Source of the DNA: Bryobacterales bacterium
Lineage (GTDB): Bacteria; Acidobacteriota; Terriglobia; Bryobacterales; Bryobacteraceae
Reading direction: 5' to 3'
Length of the DNA: 41,579 nucleotides
Assembly (NCBI GenBank): GCA_016789785.1
Contig: JAEUQE010000051.1
Span: 1-41,579, forward strand
The translations under genes were made by a program, and so were the position numbers. The notes under the pieces are model-generated. The model was not told the origin of the DNA. It was given only the letters and a program-made list of their open reading frames with translations, and ran no database searches. Of the stretch, positions 14,899 to 23,394 are shown one piece after another. Within the stretch, counting starts at the first letter, position 1, and every line of letters starts with the position of its first letter.

Positions 14899-17763
14899 CT
14901 AAGGCCTCTGAACCGTCACCACAACCGGGTCCGAGGCCTGGGCCGTCGCAAGCGACCGCACCTGCACCACATTGAGGCCTGGCCGGACCAGAGTTTCGGG
15001 AATTTGGGCCGAAATCTGGGTCGGCGATGCCTGCAAGATCGGAAGCGCTACATCGTTGAACACCACGCACGACCCGCCCAGCACCGTCGGAGTCGGGAGG
15101 GTGTCGGCGGTAGCCGGCGAGGCCAGACTCCGTCCAGTGATCGTGATGAACGAGCCAGGCTTGAAATTCGGAGTGCCATCCGATGAGTTCACAATTCCCC
15201 GGGCCCCGGTCGTGATTGCAGGCCGGGTGTTCGCCCCCGCCGCCGCCGTCGAAATCACCGAAAGCCCGGAAATCGTCAGCGCGTACGCATTTCCCTGCGA
15301 ATCCACCACCATTTGCCGCGCTGCCGTGTTGATCCGCTGCTGACCGAACACACTAAAGATCGGGTTTTCCGGTACAACGCCAACCAGCGACTCCGACCTT
15401 GTGCGCGCATTCACCTGTTCCAGCGTCGTGCGGACCTCGTCCCTTGTCACCGAATTGATCGCCTGACGGACCGGCGTTGTCAGCCTCAGAAACACATCGT
15501 TGTTCACTCCCGCGGTCGCGGCGATATTCCGTTCTCCGCCGCTCACCACCGTCTGCGTCGGCGGTTGTCCCGGTCCCGGTGGCGGACCGAACTGGATGGT
15601 CCCCGGCCGTTCCGCCCCCCCCACCACGGTCAGCGACGAATTCAGAATCAGCCCGTTGGCCATGAAGAATCCCGCGTCTCGTGACGCCGAAAGAGGTCCG
15701 AAGTAGCTCTGAATCGGAGCATTAAAGAGCTGGCGCTGCGTGGTGTAGTTGTCGATTAGCGCGTTGTACAGATACCCCGCCCCCGATCCTGCGAGCGTAA
15801 GTATATAGTCATACTGCGGCGAGACGGCCATATACTGTGGGCCAGGAACCGTGTTCGGAATGATGGAATTCGCTGGACGCAGGGTCGCCTGATTCCCCAC
15901 CAGCTTCCATTGTGTCCCGTTGCTCATGATGAATTGCAGCCCCGACAACCCGTAGGCAAGCGTTACGGGGGCAATTACATTCGCGTTCCCGGCCCTCGGA
16001 ATCGGAGGAAACTCGACATCTCCCACCACTTTCCCGAGATCCAAATCGACAATTGAAATAGACTCGCCGCCCGAATTGGCGACGAACATCGTCGTGCCAT
16101 CCGTGGCGATCGTCATCTGGCGGGGCAATTGACCCACGGGAATCGGCTCAATGAAACGCTGGCGCCGGATGTCGAATACCTCAATCCGGTTGAAGCCTGA
16201 GTTGGCCAGGTAGACCTTCCCGCGCGCCTCATCCAACTGAATATCGCGCAACCCCTCGGAGTTGTTGGTCGGCACTGTGGGCACCGGGTAAACTACCCCG
16301 CGCATATCGGCGCGCCGGAAATTCATGTAAATCCGAATCGTGTTCGGGATGTTGATCGCCTCCAGCGAGGCGAGATTCACGTTGATCGCATTGCCGGTGT
16401 TGGTGGCGGCGCCCGTGTACAGGTTCGTGCCTTCCTGGCGCGTTACTCCCGCGCGGCCCGGTTCCATCACAAACGTGATCGCCGACGGCGCAACGCCGCT
16501 CTGCACTTGAGCCACCAATGCCGCGCCGAGATTAGGCACGCTATAGGTCAGCCGCCCTTTTCCCAGATTGTTGATCCGCACCGTCGCCCGCGCCACTCCC
16601 CGGTTGCACTCGTCCACGGCGAGGAATACCTGTGTCGTCTCCGGCTGCAAAATCGGGTAGTCGAAAAGCGTGCTCAGAGGCAGATAAATCATCCCCGATT
16701 CCGACATCCCAAACGCATTGGCGCCATCCGAGGTGATCAACATCTTCGCGACAATACTCTCCGGAATCTTGATTCCGAGCCGTACCGCCATGTTCCGCGG
16801 ATCCGAGATGAGCAGCGTCGAGGCTTGGGTACGCGTCGCGGGCTGGGTGAACGGCGCGCTATTGAATGCCGAATAGAGCGTCGACCCATCCCCCGAGAAC
16901 ACACTGCCTCCCACGTTCTGCAGCGTGTTGAAACTACCCGCGAACAGGAACGGCATGTTCGACACGCTTTGCTGCGACACCGCCGCCAGCGACTGCGTGT
17001 CGTACTGCGTAAAGCCTGCCATGAAGCGCGCCCCATCCGGCGACATCGACAGTACCGTCGATTGCCCGGTCACCGTCCGGCTCTTCAGTACCGTCCCGGA
17101 GAACGCTTCATAGAGATACAGTACGGTCTGCGTGTTGTTGTTGATCGTGCTGACGCCGATGATGAAGCGTCCGTCCGGCGTACGAATCAGCTTGCCCCGG
17201 AACGTGGTCACGGGACGCGCAAGCACCGGGGGCGCGCCGGTCGGGGTAGGTGGAGGCGGCGGAAACTGCACCGGCTGTATCTGATTCTGCTGGGTCTGCG
17301 TCTGGTCGAAGATGAGCAACGTGTTGTTCAGGTTTCCCACCCCCGTGCCCTGCGTGCTGATCAGCACGCGTCCATCGGCGCCGGCTTCCACACCTTCCGG
17401 CCGCGCGGGCAAGGTCACCGTCTGGGTCACCTGTTCCAGCCCGAGGTCGACCACGCTAAGGGTCGAGCTGCCGTTGTTCGTGACGTAAAGATAGCCCGCG
17501 TCCATCGACATGGACGCCGCCAGCGGCTGCAATCCCACCGAATACGATCCGATGACACGCTTTTCGTTGTAGTCGAAGATGTCCACGCGGTTGGCCGCCG
17601 TGTTCACCAGATACAGCCGGCCGCGGACTTCATCCAGCACCATGTCGGACGGAGTTCCGCCCAACTGGATCACCTCGCCGAACGTCGCCCCCACGGATTG
17701 CGCATGCGCCTTCGGCATGGAACTTGAGACTAGGATGGCCAGTACAAGACAGCGAATCATCAT
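14899..17763 (-). CDS. Secreted YVTN-type beta-propeller protein with Solibacter C-terminal domain
   Basis: A 954-residue secreted protein with signal peptide ending AHAQS at about residue 22. Two propeller-like blocks have 40-residue YVTN repeats (LDEVRGRLYLVNTAANRVDI, GYLYVTNNGSSTLSVVDL, and again LDEARGKVYLANSGFNRIEV from about residue 505). The last 95 residues or so (from NSSDGTPNFKPGSFITITGR to VVVTVQRP) are the domain named TIGR03437, which is greatly expanded in Solibacter and its relatives and probably serves secretion or surface attachment. The precise function is unknown. The gene is divergent from the tad operon, with only 69 bp between the two starts. Confidence 0.85.
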   Translation of the reverse strand: MMIRCLVLAILVSSSMPKAHAQSVGATFGEVIQLGGTPSDMVLDEVRGRLYLVNTAANRVDIFDYNEKRVIGSYSVGLQPLAASMSMDAGYLYVTNNGSSTLSVVDLGLEQVTQTVTLPARPEGVEAGADGRVLISTQGTGVGNLNNTLLIFDQTQTQQNQIQPVQFPPPPPTPTGAPPVLARPVTTFRGKLIRTPDGRFIIGVSTINNNTQTVLYLYEAFSGTVLKSRTVTGQSTVLSMSPDGARFMAGFTQYDTQSLAAVSQQSVSNMPFLFAGSFNTLQNVGGSVFSGDGSTLYSAFNSAPFTQPATRTQASTLLISDPRNMAVRLGIKIPESIVAKMLITSDGANAFGMSESGMIYLPLSTLFDYPILQPETTQVFLAVDECNRGVARATVRINNLGKGRLTYSVPNLGAALVAQVQSGVAPSAITFVMEPGRAGVTRQEGTNLYTGAATNTGNAINVNLASLEAINIPNTIRIYMNFRRADMRGVVYPVPTVPTNNSEGLRDIQLDEARGKVYLANSGFNRIEVFDIRRQRFIEPIPVGQLPRQMTIATDGTTMFVANSGGESISIVDLDLGKVVGDVEFPPIPRAGNANVIAPVTLAYGLSGLQFIMSNGTQWKLVGNQATLRPANSIIPNTVPGPQYMAVSPQYDYILTLAGSGAGYLYNALIDNYTTQRQLFNAPIQSYFGPLSASRDAGFFMANGLILNSSLTVVGGAERPGTIQFGPPPGPGQPPTQTVVSGGERNIAATAGVNNDVFLRLTTPVRQAINSVTRDEVRTTLEQVNARTRSESLVGVVPENPIFSVFGQQRINTAARQMVVDSQGNAYALTISGLSVISTAAAGANTRPAITTGARGIVNSSDGTPNFKPGSFITITGRSLASPATADTLPTPTVLGGSCVVFNDVALPILQASPTQISAQIPETLVRPGLNVVQVRSLATAQASDPVVVTVQRP

Positions 17764-17789
17764 AGGAAAGAAAACACCCTTGGGAGAGA

Positions 17790-17818
17790 TTGCATTCGCA
17801 CTCCCAATTCGCTAGTCT
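17790..17818 (+). promoter_or_regulatory. Promoter candidate for the tad operon
   Basis: TTGCAT (17790-17795) and TAGTCT (17813-17818) are separated by 17 nt in the 69-bp divergent space upstream of the DUF192 gene. The -10 is only a fair match to consensus. Confidence 0.35.
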
Positions 17819-17832
17819 AACCCTTCCGGACC

Positions 17833-18243
17833 TTGGAAGTTGCAGAGGACCGAAACAAATCACGGGAAAGCGGGTTACACAAGGGCTTGGCGAGTATTCG
17901 TGTGCGCAACACCACCCGAGGCACGGTGCTGGCGGAAGCCTGTCTCGTCGCGAACACCAGTGCCACCCGCCGTACCGGCCTGTTGAAGCACCAGTCTCTC
18001 CCACCAGGCGAGGGGTTGTGGATTGCACCATGCGAGGCGGTTCATACCTTCGGGATGAAGTTCGCCATCGACGTGCTGTACCTCAACAAGGCCAAGAAAG
18101 TTGTGAAGATTCGCGCAGCCATGCCAAAGAGCAGAATGTCGTTTTGCCTGACCGCGCACTCGGTGCTGGAGCTTCCCTCCGGCATGGCTGGGCAGACCGC
18201 GACCGAAGTCGGCGATCAGTTGGAGTTCGAAAAGCTCGTATGA
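17833..18243 (+). CDS. DUF192 family protein
   Basis: A small protein of the DUF192 family, recognised by the segments RRTGLLKHQSLPPGEGLWI, CEAVHTFGMKFAIDVLYLN and VLELPSGMA. The function of the family is not established; it often accompanies exported or pilus genes. Here it is the first gene of the tad operon: its TGA overlaps the ATG of the TPR lipoprotein (ATGA), so the two are translationally coupled. The start is uncertain. TTG at 17833 gives 136 residues but has no ribosome binding site and follows the predicted promoter closely; TTG at 17887 gives 118 residues and leaves the whole conserved domain intact. No clear signal peptide with either choice. Confidence 0.8.
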   Translation: MEVAEDRNKSRESGLHKGLASIRVRNTTRGTVLAEACLVANTSATRRTGLLKHQSLPPGEGLWIAPCEAVHTFGMKFAIDVLYLNKAKKVVKIRAAMPKSRMSFCLTAHSVLELPSGMAGQTATEVGDQLEFEKLV

Positions 18244-19262
18244 CCCGCACGTGGCTCGCTGCTGTAACGTTGTTCACGATTCTTAACGCGTGTTCCCAGA
18301 AACGAAGCGATTTTCGTGCAACCCAACAGAGCCTCCCCGCGGTCCAGAAAGTAATGCAGCGCCAGGTGCACAACGCGATCGATGCCGGAGAGGGCGATCT
18401 GGTGGCGAAGCGTCTTCGCGAGCGAATCACCGCCGAACCCAACAACGAGGAAGCGCGCATTCAACTGGCCGATCACTACCGGAAGACTGGTGCGAAAGAT
18501 CTCGCCATCGAACATCTGCGCGTAGCGTCCGAGCGGTTCCCCCGAAGCGAACGCACGATTCTGCTGCTTGCCGAAACACTTCACGAGCAGAACCAGGCTG
18601 GCGAAGCCATTCGCCATCTCGAATCATTTCTAAACTCGCAATCAAGCGCGTCCGCCGCGGCTTGGCTCGGCATCCTCCGCGATCAACAGGGTTCGTGGAA
18701 GTCCGGTGAGAGCGCCCATCGTGCCGCGCTCGCCGCCGCCCCCGAAAACGCGCGAGTTCGCAACAATCTCGGCTACAACCTGCTTCAGCAGGGCCGGCGG
18801 CAGGAAGCGATCGCCGAGTTGCGGCGCGCGGTCACTCAGGATCCCAAGCTTGTCGCCGCTCACAACAACCTGGCATTCGCGCTGGCCCGCGGCTCGCAGC
18901 AGGAGCGTCGTGAGGCGCTGGCCGAATGGAGCCTCGCTGCTGGCATGGCCTCGGCGCATAGCAATCTCGCCGCATCGCTGATCGAGCAGGGCGCCTACAC
19001 GGAAGCCCGCCAGCAACTGCAGCTTGCGCTCGGCCTCCGCCCGGACCTGCCCCAGGCGTTGCATAATCTAAAGCTGGTGGCCGAATTGGATGGACGGCCC
19101 GCGCAGACTGGAGTGGTTCCGCAGGGTGCGTCCGCTTCAGCCTTGCCGCCCGCGAAAAAAGACGCCGGGCTGAAGGCCGCGATGAAAAAGGTTTGGTTTG
19201 TGGTGGCGGGTGTCGACCGGAAACCTGCGGGCCCCGGTCAGCCTTCCGCTGGATCAGAATAA
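18240..19262 (+). CDS. tadD: TadD-like TPR lipoprotein
   Basis: A 340-residue lipoprotein. The lipobox LNAC at residues 15-18 follows a hydrophobic stretch, so C18 would be lipidated. From about residue 55 to 270 there are tetratricopeptide repeats (NNEEARIQLADHYRKTGAKD, ARVRNNLGYNLLQQGRRQEA, QALHNLKL). In tad systems TadD is the pilotin-like outer-membrane lipoprotein that helps the secretin assemble. The ATG overlaps the stop of the DUF192 gene. A short unstructured tail after residue 280 contains a hydrophobic stretch (KVWFVVAGV). The symbol is given by role and position, as TPR sequences alone are not specific. Confidence 0.75.
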   Translation: MTRTWLAAVTLFTILNACSQKRSDFRATQQSLPAVQKVMQRQVHNAIDAGEGDLVAKRLRERITAEPNNEEARIQLADHYRKTGAKDLAIEHLRVASERFPRSERTILLLAETLHEQNQAGEAIRHLESFLNSQSSASAAAWLGILRDQQGSWKSGESAHRAALAAAPENARVRNNLGYNLLQQGRRQEAIAELRRAVTQDPKLVAAHNNLAFALARGSQQERREALAEWSLAAGMASAHSNLAASLIEQGAYTEARQQLQLALGLRPDLPQALHNLKLVAELDGRPAQTGVVPQGASASALPPAKKDAGLKAAMKKVWFVVAGVDRKPAGPGQPSAGSE

Positions 19263-19286
19263 GGGTAGTAAGGAGACGCATTGATC

Positions 19287-19472
19287 ATGAAACATTGGTT
19301 GCTTCGCCTTTGGAGAGATGACCAGGGACAGGACCTCGTCGAATACGCGTTGATTGTCGCCGCCGTGGGCTTGGCGCTGATCACGACCGTGAACCAGTTA
19401 TCCACCGCCGTGGTGAGCTTGTACTCAAGCATCACCCAAGGCCTTACCAGTATCGGCGCAACAGGCCAGTAG
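19287..19472 (+). CDS. flp: Flp-type pilin (prepilin)
   Basis: The major subunit of the type IVc pilus, 61 residues. After a short basic leader the sequence GQDLVEYALIVAAVGLALIT shows the Flp pattern: cleavage after the glycine, then glutamate and tyrosine five and six residues on, and a hydrophobic helix. The usual length of such prepilins is 50-70. AAGGAG at 19270-19275 lies 11 nt before this ATG and 5 nt before an in-frame TTG at 19281, which would add two residues. The processing peptidase CpaA/TadV is not encoded in this window. Confidence 0.9.
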   Translation: MKHWLLRLWRDDQGQDLVEYALIVAAVGLALITTVNQLSTAVVSLYSSITQGLTSIGATGQ

Positions 19473-19487
19473 CCGAAGGCCGGGCAT

Positions 19488-21023
19488 TTGACTCGACGAT
19501 CGGTGCTGCTGCGAGTCCTGCTTCCCGATGCCGCCATGGTGGTTGCTGTCTTCGCGCTCTTTTATGGAGTGCTCGCCGGCGACGGCCCACAGCGGTTCTT
19601 CCGGGATTCGGACACCGGCTGGCATATCCGCACGGGTGAGTCGATCCTTGATCGAGGTTCGCTGCCAAGGTCCGATCCGTACTCGTTTACGATGTCCGGA
19701 AAGCCATGGTTTGCCTGGGAGTGGGGATCCGATGTGTTGATGGGCGTCGCGCACCGCCTGGATGGCTTGAGTGGAGTGGCTCTCCTCTATGCCGCCGCCG
19801 TCGCATGCGCCACTTGGCTCTGGTTCCAACTCCACTGGGTCTCGGGCGGCAACTTCTTTCTGGCCTGCGCCATGGCATCCCCCATGCTCACTACGCTTCA
19901 GCTCCACTGGCTGGCTCGTCCCCACGTGTTGAGTTGGGTCTATTGCGTGGCCGCCGCGGTGCTGTTTGAACGGGCTTGTGCGAGGGCGGAAAACGATGGC
20001 GGGATCGTCTTCCGCTGGTGGCACGGAGCGCTCGCCGTTCTGGCGGGCATCCTATGGGCGAACACCCATGCCAGCTTCTTTCTCCTGCCTGCGCTCGCGT
20101 TGATGTACGCGGCCGGCCGTCTGGCGAATGGCTGGCTGTGGTCGGCAAACAACCTGGGATCGCAATGGTTGGCGGCTGTCGCGGTCTATGGGATGGCGGG
20201 CTCGTTCGTGAATCCCTATGGGGCCGGTTTGCACACCCATGTCGCCGCCTATCTGGTGAATCGCGAATTGCTCAGCAGGATCGGCGAGTACCAAACCTTC
20301 AACTTCCATGGCGAAGGAACCGGCCAGATTCTGTTGGTGGTGTTGCTGAGTTTGGTGGGTGCCGCGGCGGCGTTTGCAACGCGGCGGGCGGATCACTTCC
20401 TGATCGTGTTGGTGTTTACGGCGCTGGCATTGCGTTCGGCTCGGGTGTTGCCGGTGCTTGCGCTTCTCGGGTTGCCGCTGGCCAATCGCGCTTTGACGGC
20501 CGCACTAAGGGACGCCGATCTCCGTCCGCGCCTCCGTCACTGGCTGGACACGATCTTGAATTACTCCGGCCGCGTGCGGGCGATCGATGCGTCGTGCGGC
20601 GGCTGGGCGGTGGCTCCGCTGGCGCTATTTCTCGCGTTCGTGATTCTTCATGCGCCCGCGAACGCTGCCAGGGCTGGATTTCCGCCCTCGGAGTTTCCGG
20701 TGCAGGCGGCAGTGGAGTTGGAAAACCTCCCCGAAGAGGCGAAGCTACTGGCTCCGGATAAGTTCGGCGGATATCTGATCTACCGTTTCGCCGGCCGCCG
20801 GAAAGTGTTCTTTGACGGTCGAAGCGACTTCTACGGTGTCGAGTTCATGAAAAACTACATCCGGCTGATCGAAGCGCGGCCCGGGTGGAAAGAACAGGTG
20901 ACGCAGTTCGGCTTTACCCACGCCTTGCTGCCGAATCGCTACACGCTTGTACAGGGATTAAGGGACTGGGGTTGGAGGCAGCGATACCGCGATGACGTGG
21001 TTACGCTGCTTGAAAAGGACTGA
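19488..21023 (+). CDS. Polytopic membrane protein, GT-C glycosyltransferase-like
   Basis: A 511-residue membrane protein with about ten hydrophobic segments. An early extracytoplasmic loop contains RDSDTGWHIRTGESIL, then DPYSFTMSGKPWFAWEWGSD; such acidic-residue loops after the first helix are typical of GT-C fold glycosyltransferases that use lipid-linked sugars. A soluble C-terminal part (FFDGRSDFYGVEF, HALLPNRYTLVQGLRDWGWR) resembles that of other acidobacterial members. Because it lies between the pilin and cpaB genes, it may glycosylate the pilin or another exported component; this is inference. The start is a TTG at 19488, 15 bp after flp. The stop is 1 bp before the cpaB ATG. Confidence 0.65.
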   Translation: MTRRSVLLRVLLPDAAMVVAVFALFYGVLAGDGPQRFFRDSDTGWHIRTGESILDRGSLPRSDPYSFTMSGKPWFAWEWGSDVLMGVAHRLDGLSGVALLYAAAVACATWLWFQLHWVSGGNFFLACAMASPMLTTLQLHWLARPHVLSWVYCVAAAVLFERACARAENDGGIVFRWWHGALAVLAGILWANTHASFFLLPALALMYAAGRLANGWLWSANNLGSQWLAAVAVYGMAGSFVNPYGAGLHTHVAAYLVNRELLSRIGEYQTFNFHGEGTGQILLVVLLSLVGAAAAFATRRADHFLIVLVFTALALRSARVLPVLALLGLPLANRALTAALRDADLRPRLRHWLDTILNYSGRVRAIDASCGGWAVAPLALFLAFVILHAPANAARAGFPPSEFPVQAAVELENLPEEAKLLAPDKFGGYLIYRFAGRRKVFFDGRSDFYGVEFMKNYIRLIEARPGWKEQVTQFGFTHALLPNRYTLVQGLRDWGWRQRYRDDVVTLLEKD

Positions 21024-21024
21024 T

Positions 21025-21981
21025 ATGGGAAATCTGGACCGGCAGAAAATACTGATGATTTTCGGCGCCGCTCTGGTTTGCGCGTTCCTGATGAGTTGGT
21101 TCGTGATCGCGAAAACACAGGGACCGAAGACCGAGAAGATGGTGAAGGTGGTGGCCGCCACGCGCGACATGAGCGCAGGTACGCGCCTCAAAGCCGCCGA
21201 CCTGAAATTGGTCAGCGTTGCGGAGAAGGACATGCCGAAAAACGCCGCTACCGATCCGCAGGTGCTCGTCGACCGTGTGTTGCTTTTCCCCGTAAACGCC
21301 AGTGAGAGCATCGTCTCAAACAAGCTCTCCACCACGGGCGGCGCCGAAGGCCTGGCCGCCACCATCGACGTTGGTAAGCGCGCCGTATCTGTCCCGATTT
21401 CCGATCAAAGCGGCGCTGGCGGTTTGATTGTGCCACGCTCTCACGTCGATGTGCTGTTCACCCGAACCGGATCCATGAATGAAGCCGTCACCACGGTTCT
21501 GCTGCAGAATGTCCGTGTGATGTCGATTGGCCGCATGACCGAGACCGCCGCCGTGCAGGGGACCCCGGGCCAAACGTCCGCCGCCCCGTCGTCCACCGCA
21601 ACTCGCGCCGCAACCTTGCTGGTGAGTCCCGAACAAGCCGCGAAACTCGAATTCGCGCGCCAGCAGGGCAAGATCAGCCTCGCGCTGCGCAACCCCCTCG
21701 ATACCGAAGTCGCGGAAGATAAGGATCAGCCCGTCGTCACTGCGGAGGATGTTGGTGTCGGCATGGGACCCCGTCTGCGCCGTGGAGCCCCCATCGCCGG
21801 ACGCATTCCCAATCTGCGAAACGACGAAGTGTGGCGTCAGTTGACCGGTGGCGCACCCGCCCCCGGCCCGCCGCCCGCTCCCCCCAAACCGAAAGTTGAA
21901 GAGAAGAAGGAGCCACCCAAGCCGAGGGCCATTGTCGACGTGTACAAGGGCGACAAGCACATTCAGGAGATCTTCCAGTAG
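21025..21981 (+). CDS. cpaB: Flp pilus assembly protein CpaB/RcpC
   Basis: A 318-residue periplasmic protein with one N-terminal membrane helix (residues 8-28). Residues about 43-105 form the SAF domain (VVAATRDMSAGTRLKAADLK), followed by the conserved RcpC segment (RAVSVPISDQSGAGGLIVPR, SHVDVLFT). CpaB is thought to link the secretin to the inner-membrane platform. The C-terminus is a proline- and lysine-rich linker (PAPGPPPAPPKPKVEEKKEP). The ATG at 21025, preceded by AAAGGA-type sequence, is chosen over an in-frame ATG inside the previous gene. Confidence 0.9.
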   Translation: MGNLDRQKILMIFGAALVCAFLMSWFVIAKTQGPKTEKMVKVVAATRDMSAGTRLKAADLKLVSVAEKDMPKNAATDPQVLVDRVLLFPVNASESIVSNKLSTTGGAEGLAATIDVGKRAVSVPISDQSGAGGLIVPRSHVDVLFTRTGSMNEAVTTVLLQNVRVMSIGRMTETAAVQGTPGQTSAAPSSTATRAATLLVSPEQAAKLEFARQQGKISLALRNPLDTEVAEDKDQPVVTAEDVGVGMGPRLRRGAPIAGRIPNLRNDEVWRQLTGGAPAPGPPPAPPKPKVEEKKEPPKPRAIVDVYKGDKHIQEIFQ

Positions 21982-21984
21982 GCC

Positions 21985-23388
21985 GTGGACACGAACATGC
22001 ATCGACGAATGGTAGTTCTCTTATCCCTCAGTCTGGTGTGGAATGCTCTCTCGCTCGCGCAAACCGCGCCGGCGCGAGATATCGATCTGCTTCTTGGCCG
22101 CGGCGAGTTACTCCAGTTTGAACGCGACCTCAACAAAGTCGTGGTGTCGGAGCCCAAGATCGCCGACGCGGTTGTCGTATCGCCTCGCGAAGTGATGATT
22201 AACGCGAAGGGTGTTGGCAAGGCCACGCTGATCGTCTGGGAAGCTGGCAGCATCCCTGCCCGTTACAACATCAGCGTCAAGGAAGATACCGCCAGCCACG
22301 AGTCGATCATCAAGGAAATCCAGACCAAGCTGCCCGGCGTCACGGTCACCGGCACACCGCAGAAGCTTGTGCTGACGGGCGAAGTCAAGGATACTGACGA
22401 GATCAAGAAGGCCGAAGCCATTGCCGCGGCCCATGCGGCGCAGGTGGTCAATCTCCTCAAACTGCCGGCCCCTGCCGATCCCCGCCAGATCCTGCTCCAG
22501 GTGAAGTTCGCCAGTGTCGACCGCGCCGCTTTGACAGAACTCGGGTTCAATTACTTCAGCAGGAATGAGAAGATGCTCGGGTCGTTGAGCACACAACAAT
22601 TCCAACAGCCGCGGTTCAGCCAGTTGCAATTCCAGAATCAGGAGTTCGCCAACTCGACCATCAACTTCGCCGACCTGTTGAACATCTTCCTGTTCCGTCC
22701 CGACCTGAACATCGGCGGCACCATTCGCGCCTTGCAGGGACGCAACCTGCTGCAAATCCTGGCCGAGCCCAATCTCATCGCCATCGAAGGCAGGGAGGCG
22801 AGCTTTCTGGCGGGCGGCGAGTTTCCGTTCCCAACGCTGACGGCCACCACCACCGGCGGCGCGGTCGCGCCCGTCATCACCGTGCAGTTCAAGCGGTTCG
22901 GTATTCAACTCGGTTTCACGCCCACCCTCACCAGTTCCGGCGCCATCCACCTGAAAGTGTCCCCCGAAGTGAGCGCACTCGATTTTTCCAACGCGGTCAC
23001 GCTGCAGGGCTTCCTGATTCCCGCGGTGGCTACACGCCGTGCCGACACCGAAGTCGTACTGAAAGACGGCGAAACGTTCGCGATCGCCGGACTCATCGAC
23101 AATCGCGTCATTCAGGTGATGAACAAGCTTCCCTACCTCGGCGACGTGCCGATTGTCGGCAATCTCTTCAAGAGCCGTTCGACGAAGAAGACACAGGATG
23201 AGTTGCTGGTTGTCATCACGCCCCGTTTCGTGAAGCCTCTGCCACCAGGCGAAGCCGCGAAGCTTCCCGTCACCATTGAGGAGTTCCTTCCCAGCAGCGC
23301 CGAGGAGCGCGCCAAGAAGGACGGCAAGAATCAGAAGAAGGAGAAGAAGCCCGCTGTTGTCGGGCCAAGCGGACATCAGAAGCCGTAG
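21985..23388 (+). CDS. cpaC: Tad secretin CpaC/RcpA
   Basis: The outer-membrane channel for the Flp pilus, 467 residues. The signal peptide ends near SLAQT. Residues about 25-100 are the pilus-formation N-terminal domain (LLLGRGELLQFERDLNKVVV, then VMINAKGVGKATLIVW), followed by a BON-like region (GVTVTGTPQKLVLTGEV) and the secretin core (ILLQVKFASVDRAALTELGF to DELLVVITPRFVKPL). The segment LPYLGDVPIVGNLF is the usual secretin signature. The tail is lysine-rich. The GTG at 21985 keeps the longest frame; ATG codons at 21997 and 22009 are equally possible, and none has a good ribosome binding site. Confidence 0.92.
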   Translation: MDTNMHRRMVVLLSLSLVWNALSLAQTAPARDIDLLLGRGELLQFERDLNKVVVSEPKIADAVVVSPREVMINAKGVGKATLIVWEAGSIPARYNISVKEDTASHESIIKEIQTKLPGVTVTGTPQKLVLTGEVKDTDEIKKAEAIAAAHAAQVVNLLKLPAPADPRQILLQVKFASVDRAALTELGFNYFSRNEKMLGSLSTQQFQQPRFSQLQFQNQEFANSTINFADLLNIFLFRPDLNIGGTIRALQGRNLLQILAEPNLIAIEGREASFLAGGEFPFPTLTATTTGGAVAPVITVQFKRFGIQLGFTPTLTSSGAIHLKVSPEVSALDFSNAVTLQGFLIPAVATRRADTEVVLKDGETFAIAGLIDNRVIQVMNKLPYLGDVPIVGNLFKSRSTKKTQDELLVVITPRFVKPLPPGEAAKLPVTIEEFLPSSAEERAKKDGKNQKKEKKPAVVGPSGHQKP

Positions 23389-23394
23389 TCATCT

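Noticed and set aside
17790..18239. Upstream in-frame extension of the TadD-like lipoprotein to 17790
   Set aside because: The extension overlaps the DUF192 gene in another frame, and the lipoprotein signal begins at the ATG at 18240, which overlaps the DUF192 stop as ATGA.
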